Assembly (NCBI GenBank): GCA_035063765.1
Contig: JAPSFT010000004.1
Span: forward strand, 1-64,000
Source of the DNA: Deltaproteobacteria bacterium
Lineage (GTDB): Bacteria > Myxococcota_A > UBA9160 > PR03
Direction: 5' to 3'
DNA: 64,000 nt
This document shows, in pieces, positions 1 to 9,607 of the stretch. Under the pieces are notes generated by a model, which saw only the letters and a list, made by a program, of their open reading frames with translations, was not told the DNA's origin and searched no databases. The stretch's first letter is position 1, and each line of letters begins with the position of its first letter. The translations under genes and the position numbers were made by a program.

Positions 1-2888
1 GGCTCGGGCCGCTGCTGCACTGGCTGCGCGAAGGGGCGGCGGCGGGCTTCGATCCACACCCGCTCTTCGCGGCGGGCTGGTACCGGGAGCAGCACCCGGA
101 GGTGGAGGCGTCGGGGCTCGATCCGCTGACACACTATGTGGAGGCCGGCGCTGCGGCGGGGCTGTCGCCGCATCCCTTGTTCGACGCGACGTGGTACCTG
201 CGGGAGAACCCCGGGGCGGCGGCAACGGGACGGACTCCCCTCGAGCACTACGTAGAGGAGGGAGAGGCGCGCGGGCGGCGCCCCAATCCCCTCTTCGACC
301 CCGTCTTCTATCGCGAGCAGAACCCCGATCTGCGTCAGCATCCCCTGCCATTGCTCGCCCACTACGCGAGTACCGGCTGGAAGGAGTCGCGGCGCCCGCA
401 TCCGCTCTTCGACCCCGGCTGGTATGCCTCCCAGCCGTCGCTCGCCGGACGTCGGGTCGAGCCGCTCGCGCACTGGCTGCACGAGGGCCGTGCTGCCGGT
501 CTGGACCCCCACCCGCTGTTCGACTCGAGCTGGTACCAGGAGCAGCACCCCGAGGTCGCAGCCGCGGGCCTCGATCCGCTGGCGCACTGGGAGGACGCGG
601 GTGCACGGGCCGGCTTCGATCCGCACCCACTCTTCGACTCCGCCTGGTACCGCGCCCACCATGCCAGCGCGTTCGATCCCAGCGCCGATCCGCTCCGCCA
701 CTACTGCGAGGAGGGCTCGGTCCACGGCTGGCTGCCGAACCCGTTCCTGGATCCCGCCTGGTACCTGGCCCGCTACGGGATCCGGCTCAAGCCGCGCGAG
801 ACGCCGTTGGCTCATCTCGCGCACGAGGGCGCTCCGCGTGGCCGCCGCCCGAGTGCGCTCTTCGACTTCTGCGTGCGCTTCTTCCGCGACGCCGATCCGG
901 CGCGCGAAGCGGAGGGGCCCTTCGCCGGCTGGTTCCAGCCCGAGTACCGGCGCCTGTCGGTGCCCGGGGCGGCGCTGCCGATCGCGTTGCCGGCCGCCGC
1001 GTCGCCTCGGGTGTCGATCGTGATCCCGGCCTTCGGACCGATCGCGTGGACGTTCGCCTGCCTGCGAGCGATCGGGCACGCGGAGACCCGTGCCCGCTAC
1101 GAGGTGGTGGTGGTCGACGACGAGCCCGGCCGGGGCCTGGCGGAGGCGCTGGCGGGCGTCGCCAACGTCCGCGTCGTGCGCAACGAGCGCAACGAGGGCT
1201 TCGTCGCCTCCTGCAACCGGGGCGCGCGCGAGGCGCGGGGCGAGGAGCTCGTGTTCCTGAACAACGATGCGCTCGTCACGGACGGATGGCTCGACCAGCT
1301 GCTCGCAACCCGCGAGGCGTTTCCGGAGGCGGGGCTGGTCGGTGCCAAGCTCGTGTTCCCGAACGGCCGGCTCCAAGAGGCGGGCGGCATCGTGCGCAGC
1401 GACGGCAGCGCCGCCAACTACGGGCTCGCCGGAGACCCCACGGCGCCGGCCTGCGACACCGCCCGGCCCGTCGACTACGTCTCGGGGGCCGCGCTGCTGA
1501 TCGGGCGCCCCCTCTTCGAGGAGCTGGGCGGCTTCGACGAGGCGTACCGGCCGGCCTTCTACGAGGACACGGACCTGTCGTTCCGGGTGCGCGCCCGGGG
1601 CCTCGCGACGATCTACCAGCCGGGAGCGGCGGTCGTGCACTTCGGGGGCGCCAGCTACGGCCACGATCCGGTGGCCGGCCTCAAGCGCCACCAGGTGGAG
1701 CACCGCGAGACCTTCCGCGCGCGCTGGACCGCAGCGCTGGCGGACCAGCCCGGCCCGGACGTGGAGGACGACGACGCGGCGCTCGGCCGCTTCCGCCGCC
1801 ACGCGCTGGTGCTCGACGCGACGATGATCACGCCCGATCAGGACTCCGGCTCGCTGCGCATGTTCCATCTGCTCGGGCTGCTGCGCCGTGCTGGCTACCA
1901 CGTGACCTTCGTACCCGCCGATATGAGCCGGCCCGAGCGCTACGTGCGGATGCTGCGCGATCGCGGCATCGAGGCCTGGAGCCCTCCGCACCTGCGCTCG
2001 ATCGAGGACCTGCTCGAGGCGATCGGCTGGCGGATCGACCTCGCCGTGCTGAGCCGACCGGACGTGGCCGAGCGCTGGCTCGACCCGGTGCGCCTGCTGT
2101 GCCCGCGGGCGGTCGTGCTCTACGACACCGTAGACCTCCACTTCCTGCGCCGCGCCCGCGAGATGGCGGTGCGCGGCAGCACCGCCATGCCCGACTCGCA
2201 GCGCGACGCCGAGCTGCGCGCCGCGCGTCGCGCGGACGCCGCGCTGGTGGTCAGCGAGGTCGACCGCGAGCTCCTGCTCGCCGAGGACCCGGCGCTCCGG
2301 GTCCACGTGCTCTCCAACATCCACGAGCTCCACCCGACGGCCACGCCGTTCCGCGAGCGCGAGGGGATCCTGTTCATCGGCGGGTTCCGGCACGCGCCGA
2401 ACGTGGACGCGGTGTGCTGGTTCGTCCGCGAGGTGCTCCCGCTTGTCCATCGCGAGCTTCCGGGGCTGCGCCTGCACGTGGTCGGCAGCGCCGTCCCCGA
2501 CGAGGTCCGCGCGCTGGCGGACAGCCGCGTGGCGGTCGAGGGCTACGTGGCCGACGTGCGGCCCTTCTTCGAGCGCTGCCGGCTCTCGGTGGCGCCGCTC
2601 CGCTACGGCGCGGGCGTCAAGGGCAAGATCAACCAGAGCATGAGCCACGGGGTCCCGTGCGTCGGCACGACGGTGGCGGTCGAGGGGATGGAGCTCGTAC
2701 CCGAAGAGGACGTGCTGGTCGCCGATCGGCCGGAGCCGTTCGCCGCGGCCGTCGTTCGTCTCTACACCGACGAAGCACTGTGGCGGCGGCTCTCGGCGAA
2801 CTCCCTGCGCAACGTCGAGCGCGTCTTCTCGGTGCAGGTTGCCGAGCGCAAGCTGGGAGCGATCCTCGGCGAGCTCGGCCTCGGCTGA
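1..2888 (+). CDS. Large glycosyltransferase with N-terminal tandem repeats (5' truncated)
   Basis: The reading frame is open from the first bases, so the gene starts upstream of the window. Bases 3 to about 870 encode seven or more tandem repeats of about 47 residues. Each carries an (F/L)D..WY turn and a PL.H(Y/W)...G...G..P(H/N)P signature, a module common in polysaccharide glycosyltransferases. A GT2 domain follows from about base 1011 (VSIVIPAFGP, later FLNNDA as the DxD-like site). A GT4/GT1-like domain ends the protein from about base 1800, opening with TPDQDSGSLRMFHLL and containing APLRYGAGVKGKI and VEGMEL near the nucleotide-sugar site. The protein probably adds two sugars to a surface polymer such as O-antigen or capsule; the exact substrates cannot be read. 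It converges on the radical SAM gene with only 15 bp between the stop codons. Confidence 0.85.
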   Translation, partial: LGPLLHWLREGAAAGFDPHPLFAAGWYREQHPEVEASGLDPLTHYVEAGAAAGLSPHPLFDATWYLRENPGAAATGRTPLEHYVEEGEARGRRPNPLFDPVFYREQNPDLRQHPLPLLAHYASTGWKESRRPHPLFDPGWYASQPSLAGRRVEPLAHWLHEGRAAGLDPHPLFDSSWYQEQHPEVAAAGLDPLAHWEDAGARAGFDPHPLFDSAWYRAHHASAFDPSADPLRHYCEEGSVHGWLPNPFLDPAWYLARYGIRLKPRETPLAHLAHEGAPRGRRPSALFDFCVRFFRDADPAREAEGPFAGWFQPEYRRLSVPGAALPIALPAAASPRVSIVIPAFGPIAWTFACLRAIGHAETRARYEVVVVDDEPGRGLAEALAGVANVRVVRNERNEGFVASCNRGAREARGEELVFLNNDALVTDGWLDQLLATREAFPEAGLVGAKLVFPNGRLQEAGGIVRSDGSAANYGLAGDPTAPACDTARPVDYVSGAALLIGRPLFEELGGFDEAYRPAFYEDTDLSFRVRARGLATIYQPGAAVVHFGGASYGHDPVAGLKRHQVEHRETFRARWTAALADQPGPDVEDDDAALGRFRRHALVLDATMITPDQDSGSLRMFHLLGLLRRAGYHVTFVPADMSRPERYVRMLRDRGIEAWSPPHLRSIEDLLEAIGWRIDLAVLSRPDVAERWLDPVRLLCPRAVVLYDTVDLHFLRRAREMAVRGSTAMPDSQRDAELRAARRADAALVVSEVDRELLLAEDPALRVHVLSNIHELHPTATPFREREGILFIGGFRHAPNVDAVCWFVREVLPLVHRELPGLRLHVVGSAVPDEVRALADSRVAVEGYVADVRPFFERCRLSVAPLRYGAGVKGKINQSMSHGVPCVGTTVAVEGMELVPEEDVLVADRPEPFAAAVVRLYTDEALWRRLSANSLRNVERVFSVQVAERKLGAILGELGLG

Positions 2889-2903
2889 GGGCGTCCCGGG
2901 TGC

Positions 2904-4178
2904 TCAGCCCCAGGTGCGGGCGAGCTCCCACCAGAGATGGGGGGCGCCGCCCGCAAGCACATTCTCGGGGTCGAGGAGAGCCAGATCCCGCGCTCCGTTC
3001 TGCGGGTCGTAGGTGAGCCCTGGCTGGCGCGGGCACACGGAGCACCAGGGTGGCTCCGGGTTCCCGCGGGTCACCGAGCGGAACTCCTCACGATCGGCGA
3101 AGGCCAGCCGCGAGAGCAGGAAATCCGCGCTGTTCCACGGCTCCGTCGTGCCGTCGCCCAGCTGGCCGAAGACCAGCCGCTTGCGGGTCGTGGGCGAGAT
3201 GCAGCACGGCATCACGCGACCGAGAGCGTCGACGCTCTGGTTGAAGTAGAGCCACGCACAGGTGCCGCTTGCGGGCCGCGCCGGCTCCTCCGGGTGGCCG
3301 GCCGCAAGGGTCTGCCAGCCCTCCGCGAAGCGCTGCTCCACCATCGCGTTCCGCCGCAGCAGCGCGCGCAGCGGAGGTTCCGCCGCTTCTGGCAGCGGGC
3401 GAAGCTCATGGCGCCCTCGCTTGGCGCTGGTCGCGACCCGCACGCCCGGGTCGTCGATCGACACGTCGAAGGGAGTCCCCACCAGGAATACGTCGACGCC
3501 GATCTCCCGAGCCAGCCGCAACGCCTCGTCGACCTCGTGGACGTTGTGCTCGAAGGTGAAGAAGCGCCAAGCCAGGGTCGGCCGCGAGCTGCCGCGGCGG
3601 CGCTTCGCCTCGACCACGCGGCGCACGTTGTCCAGCACGAGCTCGAGGTTCCCGTTCTTGCGGAACCGGCCATAGGCCTCCTGGCTGGCCCCGTCGATCG
3701 AGAGAATCACGTAGTCCGGAGCGAATTCGACGAAGCGCTCGACGTCGAAGCGCATCGAGAGATTGGTCGAGATCTGCGCGGTCATCCCGTAGCCGTGGGC
3801 CGCCGCGACGAACTCGGGAAGCCACTTGTTGAGCAGTGGCTCGCCGTAGTTGTAGAGCACCGTGTGCAGTGCGAACGGCCCGATCTCCGAAAGCAGGGTC
3901 TCGAAGGTCGCCGGCCGCATGACGCCGGGCGGCCACAGCATGCGGGCGGTGAACTGCTCGTTGGTGGAGTGCACACAACCCGGGCAGGCGAGCTGGCACG
4001 CGTTCGAGGGGTCGAGCATCAGCGTCGCCGGCCGCGAGACGAGGTGGAGATGGCGGCACGCCTGGTGGTAGCTCGAGATCAGGTAGTTGGTGGCCTTGAG
4101 CCAGAGCAGTTTCGCGAAGTAGGGATCGCCATAGTGATCGCACAGGGCCGCGAGGAGCGGCTCACGGGTCGCGTCCAC
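2904..4178 (-). CDS. Radical SAM protein with SPASM domain
   Basis: This 424-residue protein carries the radical SAM cysteine triad as CQLACPGC (CX3CX2C) about 55-62 residues from the GTG start. A C-terminal SPASM-type region (GTCAWLYFNQSVDALG, then PCC and CSVCPRQPG) would hold auxiliary Fe-S clusters. The radical SAM fold cleaves S-adenosylmethionine to start radical chemistry. SPASM members modify peptides, sugars or alcohols. Its position 198 bp downstream of the sulfotransferase operon on the same strand suggests a glycan or lipid modification. The substrate cannot be named from sequence. No precursor peptide gene is visible beside it, which argues against a RiPP role. Confidence 0.8.
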   Translation of the reverse strand: MDATREPLLAALCDHYGDPYFAKLLWLKATNYLISSYHQACRHLHLVSRPATLMLDPSNACQLACPGCVHSTNEQFTARMLWPPGVMRPATFETLLSEIGPFALHTVLYNYGEPLLNKWLPEFVAAAHGYGMTAQISTNLSMRFDVERFVEFAPDYVILSIDGASQEAYGRFRKNGNLELVLDNVRRVVEAKRRRGSSRPTLAWRFFTFEHNVHEVDEALRLAREIGVDVFLVGTPFDVSIDDPGVRVATSAKRGRHELRPLPEAAEPPLRALLRRNAMVEQRFAEGWQTLAAGHPEEPARPASGTCAWLYFNQSVDALGRVMPCCISPTTRKRLVFGQLGDGTTEPWNSADFLLSRLAFADREEFRSVTRGNPEPPWCSVCPRQPGLTYDPQNGARDLALLDPENVLAGGAPHLWWELARTWG

Positions 4179-4376
4179 GGAGGAGAGGAACGCGGCTCGG
4201 GGCCAGTGCTCGCCGATCGCGCCCGCCAGGGCGCCGAGTGCAGAGCGCGGACCGGTGCGGGCCGGTCGCGGCGGGAGAGGAGCAGGGGTCGTCAGCGCGC
4301 AGTTCCTCCCGGATGAACGGTCAGCGTAGCAACCGCCGGCCCGTCGAGGGACCGAGGAGCATAGCCCGCTCCCACG

Positions 4377-5192
4377 TCAGGCGGCTCCGCCCAACCGCGA
4401 GATCGGGTCGCGCGCGCGAAGTCGCGCCGAGAGCTCGCAGACCCAGCCGAACTCCGGTCGCCCCAGCACGCGCCCGACGATCGGTGCGAGCGCATCCGCC
4501 TCGCGCCTGCGCACCGCCTCGCGTTCCGCCGTCACCGGCGCCGGTGCGCGCGCTACCTCGACGTCGCCCATCACCCGATGAGGCTGGGGACCGGCGCGGT
4601 GGTACTCGAGCTGGTCTGGATCGAACGAGGTCCCGAGCCCCGTCATCAGCACGGGTAGCAGTCGGCCCGGCTCCCTGGCGAGGGCCTCGTACTGCACGAG
4701 CCAGCCGCCATGCCGCTCCGCGAGCGCCTGGAGCGCGCGCAGCGCCGGCCCTGCCTCGCGCAGGTAGGCAACGAGGACCTCCTCCGAGAAGCGGGCGTCC
4801 GGGTTGCTCCACCACTTGCGCGCGCCCTCGATCTTGGAGAGCAGGCACAGGATCGGATCGCGGTAGATCCAGACGACGCTCGTCGGGCACCGGGCGGCGA
4901 TCCGGTCGACGGTCTCGACGGCCCAGCGCGTCGAGTCCGGGAGGATCGTGGTCTCCTTGAAGCCGACGATGCGCGTGTCCGGGTCGGGTGCGAAGCGGAA
5001 GCGCGCGGCGAGCCAGCCGAGCAGGGCGTCGAGGTCCTCCGGCACGGGCGGGGGATTCTTGCGCGACGCGTTCCACGGCTCGTAGTAGAGGCACACGCGG
5101 GGATGCGCGTCGAGCAGCGCCGTCAGCACGGTCGTGCCGCTGCGCGGCAGGCCCACGACCGCGACGAAGCGCTCGACATCCTGGCTCTTCAC
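4377..5192 (-). CDS. Sulfotransferase
   Basis: This 271-residue protein shows the sulfotransferase fold: a 5'-phosphosulfate loop near the N-terminus (VVGLPRSGTTVLTALLDAHP) and a 3'-phosphate-binding region (VVWIYRDPILCLLSK). Family members transfer sulfate from PAPS to a hydroxyl or amine of sugars or lipids. The GTG start at 5192 overlaps the stop of the upstream glycosyltransferase as GTGA, so translation is probably coupled. It is the last of five genes on the minus strand starting at 11502. The acceptor is inferred to be the polymer built by that operon. Confidence 0.82.
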   Translation of the reverse strand: MKSQDVERFVAVVGLPRSGTTVLTALLDAHPRVCLYYEPWNASRKNPPPVPEDLDALLGWLAARFRFAPDPDTRIVGFKETTILPDSTRWAVETVDRIAARCPTSVVWIYRDPILCLLSKIEGARKWWSNPDARFSEEVLVAYLREAGPALRALQALAERHGGWLVQYEALAREPGRLLPVLMTGLGTSFDPDQLEYHRAGPQPHRVMGDVEVARAPAPVTAEREAVRRREADALAPIVGRVLGRPEFGWVCELSARLRARDPISRLGGAA

Positions 5193-8086
5193 GGCCGGCT
5201 CGCGAGCAGGGCGCGCATCCGCTCGCGCGCTCGCGCGAAGCCGAAGAGCGCGTCGACCGCCGAGCGGCCGGTCGTCGAGGCGCCGTTCCAGGCGTCGGCG
5301 TCGCGGTACAGGCGCACGACCTCGCGGGTGAAGCCGGCCGGGTCGCCGGCGAGGGACAGCGAGGAGCGCAGCGCGTCGGGCAGGGGGCGGGCGGCGGCCG
5401 GGCTCGCCACGCACGGCAGGCCGGCGGCGAGCGCCGGCTGGATCCGCCCGGCGACACCGCCGCCGAAGCGCAGCGGGGCGAGCGCGACGCGGAAGCGATC
5501 GAAGGGGCGCGCCGCCTCGAGCGCGGCGTCGGGCAGCGGCTGCAGGCGCGGGTCGTGCTCGAGCAGGGGGCGCAGGGCCGGCCAGGCCGGAACGAAGACG
5601 CGCAGCGGGCCGAGCGCGTCGGTGAGGCGCGGGAGCAGCTCGTCGCGCAGCCAGAGCAGGGCGTCCACGGCCGGCGCGGGCTGCAGGCCCGGAACGAACA
5701 GCAGGTCGCTTCGCTCCTGCCACGGCGCCGCGGCCGGGATCGTCTCGTAGATCCAGGGCAGCAGGACGGGGCCGCCGGCGCCGTCGTCGGGCTTCCAGTC
5801 CTCGGGGCTCGCCGCGACGAGCGTGGCGTGGGCGTGCCGGGCGGCGGCGAGCGCGGCGTGCGCCGCCGGCGCGGCCGGCTCGCCCCCCTCGCGCAGCGCG
5901 GCGAGGACGTCCGCGGGGAGCAGGTCGGCCGCGTCGAAGAGCGTGCGCGCGAGCGGCCAGCGCGCGCGCACCGCCGGCAGCAGGCGCGCCGCGAGCGCCG
6001 GCCGGCACACCACGCAGACGTCGAACGCCTCCTCGGTGTCGGCGACGAACGCTTCGGGGGAGCGCGCCGTCAGCACGCGCACGCCGTGGCGGCGCAGGGT
6101 CGAGCGCCACGGCTCCGGCGCATTGCCGTTGGCGGGCAGGAAGGACGGGCGCAGGCCGAGCTCGCGCAGGATCCGCAGCAGGTGCAGCAGCCGCAGCGAG
6201 CGGGAGTCGCGTCCGGGCGTCGGGGTGGCGCTGTCGATCACGAGCGCCTGGCCGGTGAAGCAGCGGTCCTTCTCGCGGTCGAGGGCTTCGCCCCCGGGCT
6301 CGCCGTGGTGGCGCAGCGCATCGCCCCAGCGCTCCAGGAAGCGTCGGCGGTTCGCGACCTGGCCGGCCTTCATGCCCGAGCCGGGATCGAGCCCCGACGA
6401 CACCCCCTCGAAGTGGATCACCTCCGAGGTGGGCTGGTAGACCACGCGCCGGCCCGCCGCGCGCGCGCGGAAGGCGAGATCCACGTCCTCGTAGTAGCCG
6501 GGCGCGAAGGCCTCGTCGAAGCCGCCGAGCGACTCGAAGAGCGCCCGCTCCACCGCGAGCGCCGCCCCCGACACGTAGTCGGACTCGCGCGCGTACTCCA
6601 CCTCGGGCGAGTGCGCAGGGTGCCGCCTCCCGTAGTTCCAGCACGATCCGTCGCGCCACACGATCGCGCCCGCCTCCCCGGTCCGGCCCGAGGGGTAGAG
6701 CAGCTTCGAGCCGGCCACGCCGGTGCCGGGGAAGGCGTCGAAGGTCGCGAGCAGCGCGTCGAGCCAGCCGTCGGTCACGACAGTGTCGTTGTTCAGGAAC
6801 ACCAGCGTGGCGCCGCGCGCCTCGCGCGCGCCGCGGTTGCAGCTGCCCACGAAGCCCAGGTTCCGCTCGTTGCGGACCAGCTTCAGGCCGGGCACCTGCC
6901 CGAGCCGCTCGCGGTAGTCGAGGCCGGGTGAGGCGTCGTCCACGACGATCACCTCGAACGGGATCTCGGTCCACGCGGCCGCCAGCGACCGCAGACACGC
7001 AACGGTGTGGACCGGTTGCCCCCAGACCGGGATCACGACCGACGCCGCCGGGGCCGGGCACACGGGGAACGCCAGTCGCGGCGGTGGTCCGAAGCGGGCG
7101 GCCCCTTGCAGGAACCAGCCGAGCGGGTTCTCGGCTTCGGCGAGCCAGGGCAGCTCCGGATCGGGCAGGAAGAAGCGGGCGAACGCGGCGAATAGGGGAC
7201 TCGGCTCCGCTCCCGCCGCACCGCGGCGCGCGGCGCAGTGCAGGAGCGCCTCGATCGGGCCCGCGAGCTCGGGATGGCGCGCGCGGTACCAGGCCGGATC
7301 GAACAGCGGGTGGGTGGGCAGCTCGCGGTCCGCGCCCTCCTCGACGAAGTGGCGCAGCGGGTCGAGCTCCCGGCGCGCCACCTGGGGATGGCGGCCCCGG
7401 TACCAGACCGCGTCGAAGAGCGGGTGCGGCGACAGGCCGAGGCGGGCGCCCACCTCGAGCCAGTGGCGGAGCGGGTCGCGGGCCGCCTCCGGGTGCCGCG
7501 CGACGTACCAGTTCGTGTCGAGCAGCGGATGCGGCGCGAGGCCGGCCGCGGCGCCGACCTCGACCCAGAACGACACCGGGTCGCGACCGCCTGCAGCGGC
7601 CGCGTCGGGATGCCGCGCGAGCAGCCACGCGCCGTCGAAGAGCGGGTGCGGATCGATCCCGTGGGCGCGGCCGACGGCGAGCCAGTGGGCGAGCGGGTTC
7701 GCGTCGTGCGGCAGCCCGCCCGGCGCCACGGCGGCGTACCACGCGGGGTCGAAGAGGGGGCCCGGAGCCTCGCCGCGCCGGGCGCCTTCGCGGGCGTAGT
7801 GGGCGAGCAGCCGCCCGCCGCCGGGCTCCAGCTCGGGATGCCGCTCGGCGTACCAGGCGGGATCGAAGAGCGGATTCGGGTGCGCGCCGCGCGCCTCGCC
7901 CTCCCGCAGGTAGTGCCGCAGCGCCGGCCAGCCGGCGGCCTCCAGCTCCGGATGGCGGCGCCGATAGCCCTCCGGATCGAACAGGCCGCTGGCCTCGAGC
8001 TCGTCCGCCAGGGCGCGCAGCGGATCGTCCGCAGGCGGCGTCGGGCCGCGATCGCGGCCGAAGAAGCGAGCGAGGCGTCCGGTCAT
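5189..8086 (-). CDS. Large glycosyltransferase with N-terminal tandem repeats (paralogue of the 1-2888 gene)
   Basis: This 965-residue protein has the same layout as the gene at the window start: about seven 46-49 residue (F/L)D..WY repeats (residues about 20-350), a GT2 domain (VSIV-type strand ASVVIPVWGQ, then FLNNDT as the DxD site) and a C-terminal GT4-like domain opened by TPTPGRDSRSLRLLHLL. In that last domain the usual GAGVKGKI and EG(L/M) residues read GGGVAGRI and AAARPL, so the second catalytic site may be degenerate. The ATG at 8086 is chosen because it overlaps the upstream stop (TGATG). The longer open frame to 8860 is antisense-like coding over the neighbour. It probably extends a surface polysaccharide. 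Confidence 0.83.
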   Translation of the reverse strand: MTGRLARFFGRDRGPTPPADDPLRALADELEASGLFDPEGYRRRHPELEAAGWPALRHYLREGEARGAHPNPLFDPAWYAERHPELEPGGGRLLAHYAREGARRGEAPGPLFDPAWYAAVAPGGLPHDANPLAHWLAVGRAHGIDPHPLFDGAWLLARHPDAAAAGGRDPVSFWVEVGAAAGLAPHPLLDTNWYVARHPEAARDPLRHWLEVGARLGLSPHPLFDAVWYRGRHPQVARRELDPLRHFVEEGADRELPTHPLFDPAWYRARHPELAGPIEALLHCAARRGAAGAEPSPLFAAFARFFLPDPELPWLAEAENPLGWFLQGAARFGPPPRLAFPVCPAPAASVVIPVWGQPVHTVACLRSLAAAWTEIPFEVIVVDDASPGLDYRERLGQVPGLKLVRNERNLGFVGSCNRGAREARGATLVFLNNDTVVTDGWLDALLATFDAFPGTGVAGSKLLYPSGRTGEAGAIVWRDGSCWNYGRRHPAHSPEVEYARESDYVSGAALAVERALFESLGGFDEAFAPGYYEDVDLAFRARAAGRRVVYQPTSEVIHFEGVSSGLDPGSGMKAGQVANRRRFLERWGDALRHHGEPGGEALDREKDRCFTGQALVIDSATPTPGRDSRSLRLLHLLRILRELGLRPSFLPANGNAPEPWRSTLRRHGVRVLTARSPEAFVADTEEAFDVCVVCRPALAARLLPAVRARWPLARTLFDAADLLPADVLAALREGGEPAAPAAHAALAAARHAHATLVAASPEDWKPDDGAGGPVLLPWIYETIPAAAPWQERSDLLFVPGLQPAPAVDALLWLRDELLPRLTDALGPLRVFVPAWPALRPLLEHDPRLQPLPDAALEAARPFDRFRVALAPLRFGGGVAGRIQPALAAGLPCVASPAAARPLPDALRSSLSLAGDPAGFTREVVRLYRDADAWNGASTTGRSAVDALFGFARARERMRALLASRP

Positions 8087-9600
8087 CAGGCGCGCCCGCT
8101 GCGTCCGCTCGCCGGGCCCGCGGCGCGCAGCTCGTCCTCGAGCGCGGTAGCGCGTGCCATCCAGCGCCCGCACTCCGCCACCAGCCGCCTGTTCTCCGCG
8201 TTCGCGGCCTGGGCATCTGCCGCCAGCTCGCGCAGATGCTGGCGCGCGCGCGCGAGCTCGGCGTGCTCGTCGGCGCGCTCGCTGCGCGCTGCGCCGAGCT
8301 CGCGAGCCAAGTCGTCGGCGCGCCGCTCGGCTTCGCGCAGCCGGTCCTCGAGCGTGCTGGCACGGGTCGCCAGCCGCTCGAGCTCGGCGGCGCGGGCCGC
8401 GCGCTCGCGCTGGTGGGCGTCGAGGTCGAGCCGCTGGTCGGCGATCTGCATGGCGGCCGCGGCGAGCGCGGGCGCCTCCAGCGGGTGGGCCTCGGCGAAG
8501 GCGTCGAGGGCGACGCGCAGCGGAGCCGGCGCGGGCCCGTCGCCCCGGCCGCGCTCCACGACCCAGCGCAGCAGCATGCGCGCGGTGTCGGTGCTGCGCG
8601 CCAGCTCCTCTCGACGCTGCTCGAGGCGCGCTCGCAGCTCCGCCCGCCCGGCCTGCTCCTCGGCGAGCGCCTGCTCGAGCGCTGCGCGCTGCTCGGCGGC
8701 GCTCTCGCGCTGCGCGCGGTCCGCCGCGACGGCGGCGCGCCGCGCCACTTCCACGGCGGCTAGGGCCGGCCCGAAGGCGGCCTCCGCGTCGCGCCAGGCG
8801 GCGGCGAGGCGGTCGAGCGACTCCGCCGGCGCGCCGCGTCCCGCACCCGCGTCCTCGCACCAGTGCCAGGCGTCGTCGAGCCAGGGATGGAGTGCGGCGC
8901 CCTCTGGACCGCGGCCTTCGCGCTGGTGGCGGAGCTCGGGCGCAAGGAACGCCTCGACCTCGGCTTCCGCCTGGCGCGAGAGCCGCGGGAAGGGATGCCC
9001 GAGCTCGGCGCCGACGCGCGCCACGATCGCTCGCCAGTCCTCGAGCAGGCTCGCGAACAGCACGAAGCTGCGTGGCAATCCACGTGAGTCGCGCTCCGCG
9101 GAGAGCAGATAGTCAAGCCAGAGCAGCAGCGCGTGGCGCTCCGAGACGCCCTCCGAGCGCGCGAGCGAGGCCGCCACCTCGCGCGGGTGGCGGAGCGGGA
9201 GGACGCAGCGCGGCTCGGCGCCGACCGCCTCGAGCACCCGCAGCCAGAACGGCAGCAGGCGGCACAGACGCGGGTCCTTGATCACGAACGCGGGCGCGTC
9301 GCCGTATTCGTGCCGCACGGCCTCGGCCATCCGCTGCACCCAGTCGTCGGCCGCTGGCGTCGTAAACCAGTCGCGCGGGAACGGGCTCGGGTCGTGCCAG
9401 CTCGTGCCTGCCTCCTCGAGGAGCTGCTCGTGGTAGCGCCAGATCGTCTGCGACTCGAAGTAGCCGCGCTCGTTGCGGTCGCTCGCGGGGATCTGGTGGC
9501 GGGGCAGGGCGATACCGGCCAGCGAGAGCACGCGGGTGAGTGCCGACGTGCCGCTACGATGCATGCCGAGCACGAGGAGAGCGAGGCGCGGGGTCGCCAC
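8086..9600 (-). CDS. Sulfotransferase fused to a C-terminal coiled coil
   Basis: Residues 1 to about 260 form a sulfotransferase-like domain with a PAPS loop (LGMHRSGTSALTRVL, residues 11-25), a conserved substrate-side segment (NERGYFE) and a 3'-phosphate strand (VLPLRHPREVAASL). From about residue 285 to 495 the sequence is Ala/Arg/Glu/Leu-rich with heptad spacing, a long coiled coil that ends near the C-terminus. Such tails are seen in sulfotransferase-like proteins of capsule loci and may tether the enzyme to the glycosyltransferases next door. The GTG start at 9600 lies 7 bp from the upstream methyltransferase stop. The gene overlaps the following glycosyltransferase by one base. Confidence 0.8.
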   Translation of the reverse strand: MATPRLALLVLGMHRSGTSALTRVLSLAGIALPRHQIPASDRNERGYFESQTIWRYHEQLLEEAGTSWHDPSPFPRDWFTTPAADDWVQRMAEAVRHEYGDAPAFVIKDPRLCRLLPFWLRVLEAVGAEPRCVLPLRHPREVAASLARSEGVSERHALLLWLDYLLSAERDSRGLPRSFVLFASLLEDWRAIVARVGAELGHPFPRLSRQAEAEVEAFLAPELRHQREGRGPEGAALHPWLDDAWHWCEDAGAGRGAPAESLDRLAAAWRDAEAAFGPALAAVEVARRAAVAADRAQRESAAEQRAALEQALAEEQAGRAELRARLEQRREELARSTDTARMLLRWVVERGRGDGPAPAPLRVALDAFAEAHPLEAPALAAAAMQIADQRLDLDAHQRERAARAAELERLATRASTLEDRLREAERRADDLARELGAARSERADEHAELARARQHLRELAADAQAANAENRRLVAECGRWMARATALEDELRAAGPASGRSGRA

Positions 9601-9607
9601 CTTCGGC

